NCBI RefSeq assembly: GCF_002575655.3
Contig: NC_053040.3
Span: 226,066,628 to 226,130,627, forward strand
Reading direction: 5' to 3'
Length of the DNA: 64,000 nt
Origin: Aegilops tauschii subsp. strangulata
Taxonomy: Eukaryota; Streptophyta; Magnoliopsida; Poales; Poaceae
Position numbers and translations under genes: made by a program. Each line of letters begins with the position of its first letter. Within the stretch, counting starts at the first letter, position 1. Below, in pieces: positions 1 through 10,532 of this stretch. The notes beneath the pieces are model-generated. The model searched no databases. It was given only the letters and a program-made list of their open reading frames with translations, and had not been told where the DNA came from.

Positions 1-22
1 GTCTGTCGGCTCCACCGACCCG

Positions 23-2665
23 ATGCTCATCGACTCCGACACCGCGTCGCTCGACGCCTACCCCTCCGACGTGGTGGTCTTCGACGACCCACTCCCTCGG
101 GCTGACAGCGGCAGCAGCGCTGTCACCGAAGTGCTGGTCATCAGCCACGTCTCCAACTCGGGCGGGAGCGCCCGCGACGCCCAGCAAGCAGCAATGCACG
201 ACCTCTCCATCCCCCTCCCGGCCGACGCCGACGCCGAGACCCTGGAGGCACGCCGTCTTGCCCTCATCACGGAGAGCAAGAAGATAGCCTCGATGAGACG
301 CCTCACCGAGGCCCACCAGCGCGAAGTCGACCGCGCCGCCTTCGGGACGCCGCCGCCGAGCGGCCCGAGCCGAGCCGGCTTCGTCCAGAAGCGCGGCGCA
401 GCCGTTGCCAGCATGCTGGGCGCAGAGGAGCTCAATGGGCTGGGAGCCGATGAGCTCCCCTACATGACAAGACGGATCCAGCAGCTGATCGACGCGGCTG
501 CAGAACGGCACGAAGCCGGCGCCCGTGCCGATAGTCAACCTCCGCGCCGGGAGCACGCCGCGACGTCCCGCTCGCCGACTGCGAGCGGCACGCGCCAGAA
601 GAAAGACAAGGAGCCGGCTGCCAGCCGCAGCCGGACCCGCATCACTATCGAGCGCGACGCGGAAGGCCGCCCTCGGGCGGTTGAACATCAGGGAAACCTG
701 CCCCCTCCCCCGCCTCGAAGAGAAAGACGCCTCACTCCGCCGCCCATCACACATCCGACTCTTGGCGACCGACTCGGCCGCCGAGAAGGAGTCGGCGAGA
801 GTGACGCCCGCCACAGGATCGACCGCCTTGCTCGGTCCCTGGCGTTAGAAGAAGAAGACGATGTCGGCCCGCCATGCTTTGGCCCCCGCATCCGCGACGA
901 GCCCTTCCCCAAAGGGTTCTCGCTCCCCAGAGACACGCCCAAGTACAACGGCTCGGTGAAGCCGGAAGATTGGCTCATCGACTACTCCACAGCCGTCAGC
1001 ATCGCCAACGGCAACCGGCGCGTTGCCGTGAAGTACGTCCCCCTGATGCTGCAGGGCACGGCGCGCACATGGCTCAACAGCCTCAAGCCCTACAGCATCA
1101 ACAGCTGGCTGGACTTCACCGAGGTTTTCGTCCGCAACTTCACTAGCACCTACAAGCGGCCTCCCAAGCCTCGCCAGCTCTCCCTCTGCGTCCAAGGGCC
1201 CAACGAGTCGACCTGCGACTACCTCACGCGATGGGCCGAGCTCCGCAACTCCTGCGAGGGAGTGCATGAGGTCCAGGCCATCGAGTACTTCACTGCCGGG
1301 TGCCGAGAGGGCACCCTCCTCAAGCACCGACTCCTCTGCGACGAGCCCGCCACCCTCGACGAGCTACTCGTCATCGCCGACAAGTACGCCACTGCCGACT
1401 CCTCCATGAAGGCCGAGCTCCGAGTGGACGCCTCGGGGAAAGTGGTCGCCCCGGCTCCCAAGCAGCCGGCTGGCGACCCCAACCGGCGCCCCTACCAGAA
1501 CGACCACAAGCGCAAGGGCCCCATGCCGACTTCCTCCAGTTGGCAGGTGGCCACCATTGAAGATGAGCAGCCCGAAGAGCGGCCCGCTCCAAAGAAGAAG
1601 GGAGGCCGGCCGCCCTGGCAGCCGTCCTTCTCCTACGAACAAGCACTCGATGCCCCCTGCAAGTTCCACAGCGGCGCGAAGCCGTCCAACCATACAACAC
1701 GGAAATGCCACTGGCTCACCCGCATCACCAAGGGCGAAGGGATAGTGCCGCCTCCGCCTCCCGGCCCGCCGCCTCCAGCTCCCCAGCAGCCGGCGGCCCG
1801 GCCGGCAGTCGGCGCCATCCAAGACGAGTTCCCCGAAGCGCACGACGCCTACGTCGTCTTCACGAGTCAAGTCGACGACAAGCGCAGCCAACGCCGGCAA
1901 CACCAAGAAGTAAACGCAGTCGCCTCTAGCACCGCCGAGTTCATGCATTGGTCGGAAAAGCCCATCAGCTGGAGCCAGGCCGACCACCCAGAGGTGATGC
2001 CTTCGCCTGGCTCCTATGCTATGGTCTTGGACGTCACCCTTGCGACGGAGAGGCGAGCTGCCAGATTTTCCCTCGTCCTGATAGACGGCGGAAGCAGTAT
2101 CAACATACTGTACCGCGACACCATGGACAAGCTGAACATCAAAGCAAAGCAGCTCATGCCGAGCCGCACTGTCTTCCATGGTATCGTACCCGGCCTATCT
2201 TGCTCTCCAATCGGCAAGATCAAAATGGATGTTCTCTTCGGAGACAAAGATCACTTCCGCCGGGAAGCAATATGGTTCGAGGTGGTGGACCTGGAAAGCC
2301 CCTATCATGCGCTACTTGGCCGACCTGCTTTGGCCAAGTTCATGGCTGTGCCCCACTATGCCTACCTGAAGATGAAGATGCCGAGCTCGAAGGGGATCAT
2401 CACGGTAGCCGGCGACTACAAGAAGTCCGTCGAGTGTGCCATGACCCGCAGCCGGCTGGCCGAGTCCCTCGTGGTGGCGGAAGAGAAGAAGATGCTGGAA
2501 CGGGTTGTGGCCATGGCCGGCAAGCAGCCGACCTTGTCCCCCAACCCCAAGGACTGTGATGCGCAGGGCTCCTTCCAGCCTGCAAAAGAGACGAAGAAGA
2601 TACCTCTAGACCCGGAGCACCCGGAGAGGTTCGCCGTGATTGGGGCGAACTTGGACAGTAAATAG
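23..2665 (+). pseudogene. Gag and aspartic protease part of Tat Gypsy polyprotein
   Basis: This 880-residue open frame covers Gag and protease. Residues about 305-470 form the capsid-like retrotransposon gag domain, with the LQGTARTWLNSL signature. A C-x2-H...H-x3-C knuckle (CKFH...TRKC) lies near residues 546-562, followed by a proline-rich stretch. The protease motif DGGSSINILY is near residue 686 and LLGRPALAKF lies further on. The frame ends in TAG at 2663-2665, but the next codons in the same frame continue with the expected pre-RT sequence (FLRENRDIFAW). This is therefore a nonsense codon inside one polyprotein, not a natural end. The ATG at 23 is the first in frame. The true start may lie before the window because the element's 5' end is missing. 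Confidence 0.9.
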
Positions 2666-5467
2666 GAAGGCGAGCTCGCCGACTTCCTCCGTGAGAATCG
2701 AGACATCTTTGCATGGTCCCCAAAGGACATGCCGGGTGTCTTGAAGGATTTCGCCGAGCACAAATTACATGTCCAAGCTGATGCGAAGCCGGTCAAGCAA
2801 CCCCTCCGCCGACTATCAGAAGAGAAGCGAAGAATCGTGGGAGAAGAGATAGCCCGGCTCCTTGCAGCCGGCTTCATCATGGAAGTGTTCTTTCCAGAAT
2901 GGCTTGCCAATCCAGTTCTGGTTTTGAAGAAGAATAACAAGTGGCGCATGTGTATAGACTACACAAGTCTGAACAAGGCCTGCCCAAAGGATCCGTTTGC
3001 TTTGCCACGGATTGACCAAGTGATAGACTCCACAGCCGGATGTGAGCTGTTAAGTTTCTTGGATGCATACTCAGGATATCATCAGATCAAGTTGGACCCA
3101 GCTGACCGCCTGAAGACTGCCTTCATCACACCCTTTGGAGCTTTTTTCTACCTGACAATGACATTCGGCTTGAGAAACGCCGGTGCCACTTTTCAACGTT
3201 GCATGCAGAAATGTCTCTTGAAACAACTCGGCAGAAATGCCCACGTCTACGTAGACGACATTGTGGTGAAGACAGAGAAGCGCGGTACCTTGCTGGAAGA
3301 CCTGAAGGAAACATTTGCCAACTTGCGCCGATTCCAGATCAAGCTCAACCCCGAGAAGTGCGTGTTCGGAGTACTAGCCGGCCAGCTGCTAGGCTTCCTG
3401 GTCTCCGAACGCGGCATTGAGTGCAACCCTGTCAAGATCAAGGCCATCGAGAGGATGGAGATACCCACCAAGCTGCGAGATGTGCAGAAGTTCACTGGCT
3501 GCTTAGCCTCCCTGAACCGTTTTATCAGCCGACTAGGAGAGAAGGCCCTCCCCCTGTACGGACTCATGAAGAAGTCCACTCACTTTGAGTGGAATGATCA
3601 AGCCGACCAAGCCTTCCATGAGTTGAAGAAAATGTTGACCACTCCGCCTGTCCTGGCCGCGCCGACTGAGAAGGAGCCCATGCTCCTCTACATCGCCGCG
3701 ACAAGCCGAGTCGTCAGCACTGTTGTTGTGGTCCAGCGCCCGGAGGAAGGCCGAGCCCAGCTGGTCCAGAGGCCGGTCTACTATCTCAGCGAAGTACTAT
3801 CCAGCTCAAAGCAAAACTACCCGCACTACCAGAAGATGTGCTATGGGGTGTACTTCGCTGCCAAGAAATTGAAGCCCTACTTCCAAGAGCACCCCATCAC
3901 GGTCGTGTGCACTGCCCCGCTCGCCGAGATCATAGGCAGCCGGGATGCATCCGGCCGGGTGGCCAAATGGGCCATTGCCTTGGCGCCCTACACGATCTTC
4001 TATCAACCCCGCACCGCCATCAAGTCGCAAGCATTGGCCGACTTCCTCGTCGACTGGGCCGAGACCCAGTACTTACCGCCGGCTCCCGACTCTACCCATT
4101 GGCGAATGCACTTTGACGGGTCCAAGATGCGCACCGGCTTGGGAGCCGGCATCGTCCTCACCTCTCCCAAAGGCGACAAGCTCAAGTACACGCTGCAGAT
4201 CCACTTCGCCGCCTCCAACAACGTGGCCGAGTACGAGGCGCTCGTACATGGGCTCCGGCTAGCCAAAGAGCTCGGCATACGCCGGATCCTGTGCTACGGC
4301 GACTCCGACTTAGTGGTTCAGCAATCATCTGGCGATTGGGACGCCAAGGACGCGAACATGGCGAGCTACCGCTTCCTCGTCCAGCAGATGAGCGGATACT
4401 TCGAAGGGTGCGAGTTCCTTCATGTGCCAAGGGCCGACAACGACCAAGCAGATGCCCTAGCACGGATCGGCTCCACCCGACAAGCCATACCGACTGGCGT
4501 CTCCCTCCAACGCCTCCTCAAGCCGTCCATCAAGCCGTCTCCAGAGTCGGACTCCATCTTCGTACCGCCTGCGCCAGAAACAGCCGGATCCGGCTCAAGA
4601 AATCCCGCAGGCGGCACGGGGACCTCGACGACTGCCCCGGGAACTGACGTAGTCGCACCCGGCCCAGGGACCTCAGAGCCCGGCCCGGGGACTGCAGCAG
4701 TCGGCCCGGGGACTGCAGCAGTCGGCCCGGGGACTGCAACGACGCAAGAAGTGGTGGTCGACCCCAACGCAACACCCAACCCACCCACCCGAGTCATGGT
4801 GGCCACGATAACAGCAGAAGAAGTCACAGCTCCCTCATGGGCCCAGCCCATCCTCAAGTTCCTAGTCAGCAGAGAGCTGCCGACTGATGAGATCGCAGCA
4901 AGACTAGTGCAACGACGAGCCGCAGCATACACAATAATCAACAGGGAGCTTGTGAAGCGCAGCGTCACTGGAGTCTTCCAGCGTTGCGTCGAGCCAGAAA
5001 AAGGAGTGGCAATCCTCAAAGACATCCACCAAGGCGAATGCGGCCACCACGCCGCCTCAAGATCCCTCGTGGCCAAGGCTTTCCGCCATGGGTTCTTCTG
5101 GCCGACTGCCTTGGAGGATGCTAAAGAAATAGTCAAGACCTGCAGAGGATGTCAAGTCTTCAGTTCCAAACAACACCTGCCGGCTTCTGCCCTCAAGACC
5201 ATTCCCCTCACCTGGCCTTTCGCCGTCTGGGGACTGGACATGGTGGGCCCTTTCAAGATGGCCCGCGGTGGCTTGACACATCTACTCGTTGCTGTGGACA
5301 AGTTCACAAAGTGGATCGAAGCAAAGCCGATTAAGAAGCTGAACGGGCCGACTGCCATGACATTCATCACCGACATCACCACTTGGTACGGGGTGCCGCA
5401 TAGCATCATCACCGACAACGGCACAAACTTCGCCAAAGGCGCACTGGCACGTTTCTGCGCGACATAG
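2666..5467 (+). pseudogene. RT, RNase H and integrase core of Tat Gypsy polyprotein
   Basis: This is the same frame as the upstream Gag-protease segment, separated only by TAG at 2663. The RT has the WRMCIDYTSLNK and SGYHQI motifs and an intact YVDD catalytic box encoded at 3248-3259. RNase H retains its acidic residues: FDGS at about 4112, AEYEAL at about 4226, then GDSD and NDQADAL. A proline/glycine-rich linker with a triplicated 21-bp repeat follows. Integrase has an HHCC-type zinc finger ending CRGCQ. Counting from the ATG at 2729, the first catalytic Asp is residue 837 (WGLD) and the second is residue 896 (TDNG). A TAG at 5465-5467 interrupts the frame 17 codons after the second Asp, before the catalytic Glu, so no complete integrase can be made without readthrough. 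Confidence 0.9.
4681..4743 (+). repeat. Triplicated 21-bp repeat in RNase H-integrase linker
   Basis: The unit CGGCCCGGGGACTGCAGCAGT occurs at 4681 and 4702, and in slightly changed form at 4723. It is in frame and encodes repeated VGPGTAA-type peptides in the linker between RNase H and integrase. Because the unit is 21 bp long, copy-number changes do not break the reading frame. Confidence 0.85.
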
Positions 5468-6103
5468 GGCATCCGACTGGACTTAGCGTCCGTTGCCCAC
5501 CCGCAGTCAAACGGCCAAGTCGAGCGAGCAACTGGACTTATCCTCTCCGGCATCAAACCCCGACTGGTTGTACCATTGGAGCGATCGGCCGGCTGCTGGC
5601 TCGAAGAGCTGCCGGCTGTCCTCTGGAGTCTGCGCACTACACCCAACAAGTCAACCGGCTTCACTCCATTCTTCCTCGTGTACGGTGCCGAGGCTGTCAT
5701 CCCAACAGACATTGAGTTCGACTCGCCTCGGATCACCATGTACACGGAGGAGGAAGCCAAAGAAGCAAGAGAAGACGGCGTCGACCTACTGGAAGAAGGC
5801 CGGCTGTTAGCCCTCAGCTGGTCCGCCATCTACCAGCAAGGCCTGCGCCGCTACTACAACCGCAAGGTCAAGCCAAGATCCTTCGAAGAGGGCGACCTTG
5901 TGCTCCGGCTGATCCAGCGAACAGCCGGCCAGCACAAGCTCTCGGCCCCTTGGGAAGGCCCCTTCGTCGTCAGCAAGGCACTCGGCAACGACTCCTACTA
6001 CTTGATCGACGCGCAAAAGCCAAGAGCACGCAAGAGAGACGACTCCGGCAAGGAGTCGGAGCGACCATGGAACGCAAACCTCCTAAGACGATTTTACAGC
6101 TGA
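5468..6103 (+). pseudogene. Integrase C-terminal half of Tat Gypsy polyprotein
   Basis: This continues the same frame after TAG 5465. It starts with GIRLDLASVAHPQSNGQ, and the third catalytic residue (Glu of QVER) is encoded at 5522-5524. That is exactly 35 residues after the second Asp, so the D,D(35)E spacing is preserved across the stop. The C-terminal domain has the PWEGPF motif (GPF/Y module) and ends at TGA 6101-6103. No chromodomain is visible, as expected for Tat elements. Confidence 0.9.
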
Positions 6104-6888
6104 AAAGCAGTATGTATCACGCTACCCCTTTTGTATTAAGTTACAAACCAACAGGCCCCCCGAACAGTACTCGGGGACTGCCTTTTATTTTTCTATGGAT
6201 GACGAGTGTCATATCCATGAATGCCTTATTACATTTTGAATTCTTGTCCGGCACCGGGTCCGACTAGTCGGCCCGGGGACTGGTCGCCTTAAGCTATATT
6301 ATAAGTTCTTCCCGAAGTCAGCAAAGTAGTGCGCCGGCTCCCCAGTCCTCTCTTGTTGAAAGTCGCAGCTCAAAGAACTGACTGTCCGACTAGCAAGAGA
6401 GAAGACAGAAAGGACGCCCACACGAAAACGGCTAAGGAACAACTAACCTATATAGCAAAAAGACGGCCTCCATATAAGCCTGCCGGCTGTCACAGCAGCC
6501 GGCTGGCCGGCCTCCTAAAAACTTAGCTTAAGTCCGACCGAGCTAAAAGTACTTCCCCCTCCCCAATCGGCCAGGCACTCCCCGGCTACAGATTGCAGAG
6601 CAACTGTTTGACTAGGGAGACGACAACCAAGGGAGGGCGGCAAAGGAAAAAAGCAGAAGGACAAAAAGCAAAAGTACAAGGAAAGACCGATTGCATAACT
6701 TATATACATAAAAGCCCCCGATAGGCGGCAATAGACTTGAGTTTCAATACACCCAGTGGGTGGAACTGCGCAGACTTAACCAAAAACATTGTTCAAAAGT
6801 AACAAGACAGGAAACAAAAGAAAGAAGACAAAGGCGCGAAGGCCGAGTTGGTCGGTGAAGGCAGCTCGCCGGCTGAAGGAGTGGCCGC
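6104..6888. other. Non-coding spacer between convergent pol and antisense gene
   Basis: This stretch lies between the stop of + strand pol and the stop of the - strand gene, so it would hold both 3' untranslated regions. It contains several copies of the words GCCGACT and GCCGGCT and a CACCCAGTGGGTG palindrome at about 6750 that recurs in two introns of the antisense gene. I see no LTR or convincing protein coding here. Confidence 0.6.
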
Positions 6889-7982
6889 CTAGCTGGTCCC
6901 GGCTTGACCGCCTCCCGCGACAGGAGACGCACTCGCACGCAGCGTAGTGCTGGAGGCGCGGTCAGGCTGGCCGGCTGCTCCACCAGCCGGCTCGACGTCT
7001 TCACCCTCCTCCTCCTCCTCTTCGCCCTCGTCGCTGGAGTCGATCTCCTCCGCCGAGTCCTCGCCGTACGCCGGGTCCAGCCCGAACCAATCTTCCGGCG
7101 GGGCGACTCCATTGTCGTCCACCTCGGGGGCGAAGACGTTGGTGTCGGTGTAGTCGGCGATTGCCGAAGCCCGTCGAATGATGGCTGGCCGCGCCGGCTC
7201 CAGCTCCGCGTCGGCTTGCTGCCGCAAGGTGGCCAGCTGGTCCAGATTCAGGCCTGGGTACCAGGCCTTGACGAACTCCAGCGCCCGCCCGGCGCCGGAG
7301 CGAGCCGCTGACGCCTTCCAAGCCTCGAAGCGCCCGACGGCCACCTCCAGCCAGTCGGCGGTCCGACTAGGAGTGCGCGGGATCACTTGGCCGGGCTAGA
7401 GGGCAGCCAGGACCTGCGACCCGGCACGCTGAAGCCGGCGGAGCAGCCTGTGAGCCGGCTGGATACGAGCCTGGATCGCCAGGAGCTGCTCCGCCAGTGA
7501 GCGGCCGGCAGTCGGCGAAATCTCGAAGCCGGCTTGCCTCTCCGCCTGGTGACGAGCTTCGATGGCCTGGTTGGCGGCAGTGGAATAGCCGGGGAAGTAC
7601 TCTGCGCAGAAAAGAAAAGAAGAACCCCAAGTCAGAAAAACAAGTCAAAATGACAGATGGCAAGAAAGGACGAAGGGGTAGACGACTTACCGTCAACCAG
7701 ATCCTCAATCTGGCCATAGCCGGAGACCAGAGTCTACCTGGCTTCGTCCCAGGCGGCCGCCTCCGTCTCGAACTCGGCCTAGAGGGCGGCTTCGCGGTCC
7801 TGCGCGGCCTTCAGCGCCGCCTTGTGGCTTTCCTCCTGGTCGGCCAGCTTCTTGACCAGGCGGTCGCGCTCCTGCACCAAGGCGGCGAGCTCCGCGTCCT
7901 TGGCACGAAGAGCAGTCTGGGACTCCCCCAGCTGTGCCCTCAGACTGGCGTTGGCCGCTGCAGAGACAGAAGAAGAAGAACA

Positions 7983-8076
7983 ATGAGAAATCATCAAGGA
8001 AGATCCGAGACAACTGCTCAGCAGTCGGCCCGAATCTCGGGGACTACACCCAGTGGGTGCGCTGACGCGCCCCCAC
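7983..8076 (-). repeat. Block shared by introns 1 and 2 of antisense gene (copy 1)
   Basis: This near-identical block of about 94 bp lies inside intron 2 and is repeated inside intron 1 at 8230-8322. It includes the CACCCAGTGGGTG palindrome and a GACGCGCCCCCAC end. Only a few substitutions and a one-base length change separate the copies. Confidence 0.9.
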
Positions 8077-8229
8077 ATGAGATAGAGATCAAGTTACATA
8101 CCTCGGCTTTCAGTGAGATCGGCGGTCTTCTGCGTCAGCTCCCGAGCCTGGGAGTTGAAGGCGGCCGCTCGGAGGTTGTGATAGTCCTGTAAGATGGACA
8201 GAAGATCGACGTGAGAACGAAAGCAACGA

Positions 8230-8322
8230 TGAGAAATCATCAAGGAAGATCCGAGCCGACTGCTCAGCAGTCGGCCCGAATCTCGGGGACTACACCCAGT
8301 GGGTGCGCTGACGCGCCCCCAC
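8230..8322 (-). repeat. Block shared by introns 1 and 2 of antisense gene (copy 2)
   Basis: This is the second copy of the block at 7983-8076, inside intron 1. The duplication is confined to intron sequence and does not touch the flanking exon. Confidence 0.9.
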
Positions 8323-9057
8323 GAGAGAAATCAAGAAGAAGATGAGAATACTAACCCGGATGGCAGCCCGCGTGGCGAGGAATTCGTCGGTGAACTGCCT
8401 CAGTGCCGCGGCTTGGCCCTGGAGCCGGGTCCGGACGTCTTGCGCAGCGATGTTCACCACGGCTGTCCCTCCGCCTGGCGTCCACCCTAAGGTAGCGCTG
8501 GCCGCCTCCGCGTCTCGGGCCGACGAGCTGGAGCCCACGGCCGGCCGTGGCTCCGACGCCGCTTTCTGCGGCTCCGACGCGGCCTTCCCTGCGCGCCGGC
8601 TTGGCAGAACCCGGACCGCCACCGCAGCTTCCGCGGCCGGCTCGCCTTCCGCCGACTGTGCGGGCGCAGGCTTAGTCTGGCCGCCTTGGGCCGCCCCAGT
8701 CGGAGGAGTCGGCCCCGGCGCCTCCCTCATGAAGATGACGTCGTCGCCGCTCCCGCCCAGACCCGGCTGGGAACCGCTGGCTCCCCCTGGCGAGGGATCC
8801 GCGTCCCCGGGCGCCATGGTGCGCAGGGGGGTGACCATCAAGGCCTCCCCTGCCGCCGCTTCGGCCTCGGCCTTTGCCTGGGCCTTGGCTGCAGCCTCGG
8901 CGAGCGCCTTCGCCGCCTCCTCGTCCCGAGCTGCCTGGGCGGCGGCTGCCCTCCGTGCCTCCGCCTCCCGCGCTTCCTGCTCCTCCCGCACCTCCCGCGC
9001 GTTCCTTTCCGTCACCTCTAGGAGGGCGGCACGTTCCACGGCCAGCCGATGCCCGCT

Positions 9058-10527
9058 GGGCACTTCAGGGTTACCTTGTCAACTGTGAAATCGGGGCACG
9101 AGGATTTGCCTCCTCTAGTACGACTAGGGGGAGAAGACGACGAGACCCCGCTGCGGATTGGAAGCTGCCAGGGTTGGGTGTTGCTATGCCCGAAGAATCT
9201 TCTTCATCTAGAGCCGGCTGAGAGCACACCGATAACCACACATTAACAAGCAGGTATAGACACCACCACCCCGCCTACGCAATTACCAGTGCCTGTAGTG
9301 CCGGGTGAGAGCGGCGGACGACGAGATGAAGGGGGTCCAATAGTGGCTGATGCAATCGCCCCCGTAGAACAAATAATGGATGATGAGATGGAGGAGGACC
9401 CTCTTTGGTTCCTCAATACGCGCGCGTATGACAGTGACTTAGATATGATGAGTCAGCCATATGATGACTCAGGCTATCAGCATGCTGATGAGGATATGGA
9501 TGATCTGCCCGGGCAGGAACGTCCTAGCAGGGATTGCAAGAAGTCCCTATTCATGCAATCCTCACAAGACACGCCTTAAGATGCTGCCTCAACACAGGCT
9601 CAACTAGCCGGGGGTCGTATAGTGCTTAGCCCGACAACACTGGGGCAGGGGTTAAGGAAGGGTCTGTAAGGTCAACCCAAGAAAAAGGAGAGGAAGAGAC
9701 TGGGGAAGATAGGCTCAGCGGCCTACAAACAAGCCAGAGCACATAGCAGCCAGACGGCGGATTTTGAAGAGCGTGTACCTGTCAAAGGTGCGGCCATGTT
9801 CCATGTCACGGGCGAGCCGATGGTACCACCGAAACCGCTGGAGGCAATATCAAGGGATCTCAGGAGACTGCACTACCATGTGCTGTCGGCTGAGAAAAGC
9901 CTACTAGCCTCGAAGGATCCAGGATATCCGACATACGTGACTCGTGTGCCTGAGGGGAAGTGCTACGTGGACACACGGCCCACGGAGGTGTTCTTCCTGC
10001 GGTTTGACCATATCTTCGAGATGTTTCTGACAAGGCAGCTGGATTTTACAACCGTCCGCCTTTTTGCGCTACATATGAGCTCTCTCATGAAGAGAGAACA
10101 AGTCTCGCAAATTTGTGTGGCAGATCCATACTAAATGCACGAGTCCTTCTTGAGTCTCGGTGACTTTGAGCATAAAACTGCTAGGGAGTACCTCAAAAAC
10201 TTCATGGTACTGAATAAGGACCAGGAGATTGTCCTCCTGCCTTATCATCCAAAGTAAGTCAATGCCGGAAAACCCTTTCGTACATGTCAATCATTCCTTC
10301 TCGCTCATATGGAGAATAATTTGAGGTGTTTTTTTCCCCGCAGCAACAGGTGTGCCATCCTTATCGTTCTTTACATGCGAGTCTCCCACGCCTTGTATTT
10401 TGACCCTACCAGAAACTACGAGAAGAAGGACTACACCCACGTAATGAATATTCTAGATGATACTCTCCAAGGCTTCAGCATTAGGGGTGGCCACCTGGAG
10501 ATCAGGAAACAAAGGAACAAGAAGATG
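9058..10527 (+). pseudogene. Ulp1-like (C48) protease-type protein of CACTA-A, N-terminal part
   Basis: This decayed coding region can be read through several stops and frames. It contains GHEDLPPLVRLGGEDDETP near 9090, an acidic segment near 9380-9530, and a long recognisable segment at 9796-10134 (LEAISRDLRRLHYHVLSAEK, SKDPGYPTYVTRVPEGKCYV). An intron with GTAAGT and TTTTCCCCGCAG borders fits 10254-10343. After it comes LIVLYMRVSHALYFDP, matching the His/Asp part of Ulp1-type peptidase folds found in plant CACTA and MULE elements. The position usually held by the catalytic His (HW) reads CA, so the protein would be inactive even if expressed. The frame is cut at 10527 by the LTR element and resumes at 18974. 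The family assignment is from pattern memory. Confidence 0.65.
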
Positions 10528-10532
10528 GGTTT
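10528..10532. repeat. Target site duplication GGTTT (left)
   Basis: GGTTT lies immediately before the left LTR and again at 18969-18973 immediately after the right LTR. Removing the element plus one copy rejoins the protease frame as ...KKMGFSHKTNFCC.... Confidence 0.93.

Larger units (their letters stand above)
1..9057 (+). mobile_element. Tat-lineage Ty3/Gypsy retrotransposon, both ends missing
   Basis: The order gag, protease, RT, RNase H, integrase on the + strand is that of Ty3/Gypsy. The DGGSS protease site, the C-x2-H zinc-knuckle-like motif in gag and a large gene on the opposite strand between integrase and the expected 3' LTR are features of the Tat lineage. The 5' LTR lies outside the window. 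No 3' LTR is present: the antisense gene stops at about 9050-9060, where reading passes directly into CACTA protein sequence. The copy is defective, with two in-frame stop codons in gag-pol and three in the antisense gene, but few frameshifts. The lineage is assigned from architecture and motifs, not from a search. Confidence 0.88.
6889..9057 (-). pseudogene. Antisense four-exon gene (Tat additional ORF), 5' truncated
   Basis: Splicing by hand gives one continuous frame on the minus strand: exon 1 about 9057-8356, exon 2 8186-8102, exon 3 7957-7691, exon 4 7601-6889. All three introns (8355-8187, 8101-7958, 7690-7602) start GT and end AG, and the codon phases match. Exon 1 is Ala/Glu-rich and predicted coiled coil (repeated EAEARRAAAA-like heptads). 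Exons 2-3 continue as coiled coil (ALVQERDRLVKKLADQ). Exon 4 has a conserved-looking C-terminal module (LEVAVGRFEAWKASAARSG, KAWYPGLNLDQLATL) and an acidic tail of about 14 Asp/Glu. Three in-frame stops (two in exon 3, one in exon 4 near 7397) make it a pseudogene. The N-terminal half was lost at the junction with CACTA-A. Similar antisense genes are known in the Tat lineage; their function is unknown. Confidence 0.75.

Noticed and set aside
1364..2179. 271-codon minus-strand open frame opposite gag
   Set aside because: It is a shadow of the GC-rich gag-protease frame; composition and motif content belong to the + strand.
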